The notes below the pieces were generated by a model. That model worked only from the letters and a program-made list of their open reading frames with translations. It did no database searches and had not been told where the DNA came from. Below are positions 5,916-6,017 of a stretch of 6,017 nucleotides of DNA, piece by piece. Position 1 is the stretch's first letter; every line of letters starts with the position of its first letter. The DNA is taken from NCBI GenBank assembly GCA_002438905.1, contig DJSA01000072.1, forward strand, positions 60,410 through 66,426, given 5' to 3'. Both the position numbers and the translations under genes were made by a program. The stretch comes from Bacteroidales bacterium UBA6346 (GTDB lineage: Bacteria; Bacteroidota; Bacteroidia; Bacteroidales; UBA932).

Positions 5916-6017
5916 TCATTCAGTCACAATCCTTCCCCTTCTTATATATATGTTTCCGCTCAGCTGCGTCACGGCGAGAATGGTGTCGTTTCCGAGGTCG
6001 CAGAGGGAGTTCCACAG
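5916..6017 (-). CDS. C-terminal end of a propeller protein related to the 3790-5844 product (5' part outside the window)
   Basis: The minus-strand frame from the right edge is open for 33 codons and ends at TGA (5918-5916). The peptide has W.SLC.LG.D..LAV..L followed by RGRI.T. The same pattern ends the neighbouring lipoprotein, residues 638-678 (W.SLC.LG.D..LAV..L, then RGRITT). Over the first 19 positions I count 11 identities; after that the neighbour has a longer loop. This is the last propeller blade of a homologous sialidase-superfamily protein. It ends 71 bp before the next start on the same strand, so co-transcription is possible. Whether it has a fimbrillin-like domain or a signal peptide cannot be seen. 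Confidence 0.75.
   Translation of the reverse strand: MWNSLCDLGNDTILAVTQLSGNIYIRRGRIVTE

Overview
The window looks like a glycan-sensing and glycan-processing locus from a member of the Bacteroidota, most likely the order Bacteroidales. The grounds are lipoproteins with an N-terminal fimbrillin-like domain, a giant Reg_prop/Y_Y_Y/AraC sensor of the type tied to polysaccharide-utilization loci, and AT-rich leaders without Shine-Dalgarno sequences. The genus cannot be fixed from the sequence. All recognisable genes lie on the minus strand, so they read from right to left.

In transcription order: (1) 6017-5916 holds the last 33 codons of a gene whose C-terminus closely matches that of the next gene. 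(2) 5844-3790 encodes a 684-residue lipoprotein: a fimbrillin-like N-terminal domain joined to a sialidase-superfamily beta-propeller with Asp-boxes. (3) 3789-3639 is a 151-bp gap with an inverted-repeat-bounded element of about 92 bp, a hairpin and short direct repeats. (4) 3638-798 encodes a 946-residue membrane regulator. It has two seven-bladed Reg_prop propellers (14 blades counted by eye), a Y_Y_Y domain, one transmembrane helix, a short linker and an AraC-type DNA-binding domain. It has no histidine kinase and no receiver, so it is a one-component relative of hybrid two-component systems (HTCS). (5) 797-678 is a 120-bp gap with tandem repeats of 32-bp period that copy the end of the regulator gene. 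(6) 677-1 is the 5' part of another lipoprotein with the same fimbrillin-like domain.

How the parts may work together (inference): a periplasmic glycan fragment binds the double propeller of the regulator, which signals across the inner membrane directly to its AraC domain and controls the flanking lipoprotein genes. Gene 1 matches the N-terminal half of gene 3, and the right-edge fragment matches its C-terminal half. This suggests an array of related lipoproteins with the regulator inserted among them. All three gene starts in the window have the octamer ACTGATAA within 3-10 nt upstream. No SusC/SusD pair, RNA gene, transposase or CRISPR array is visible.
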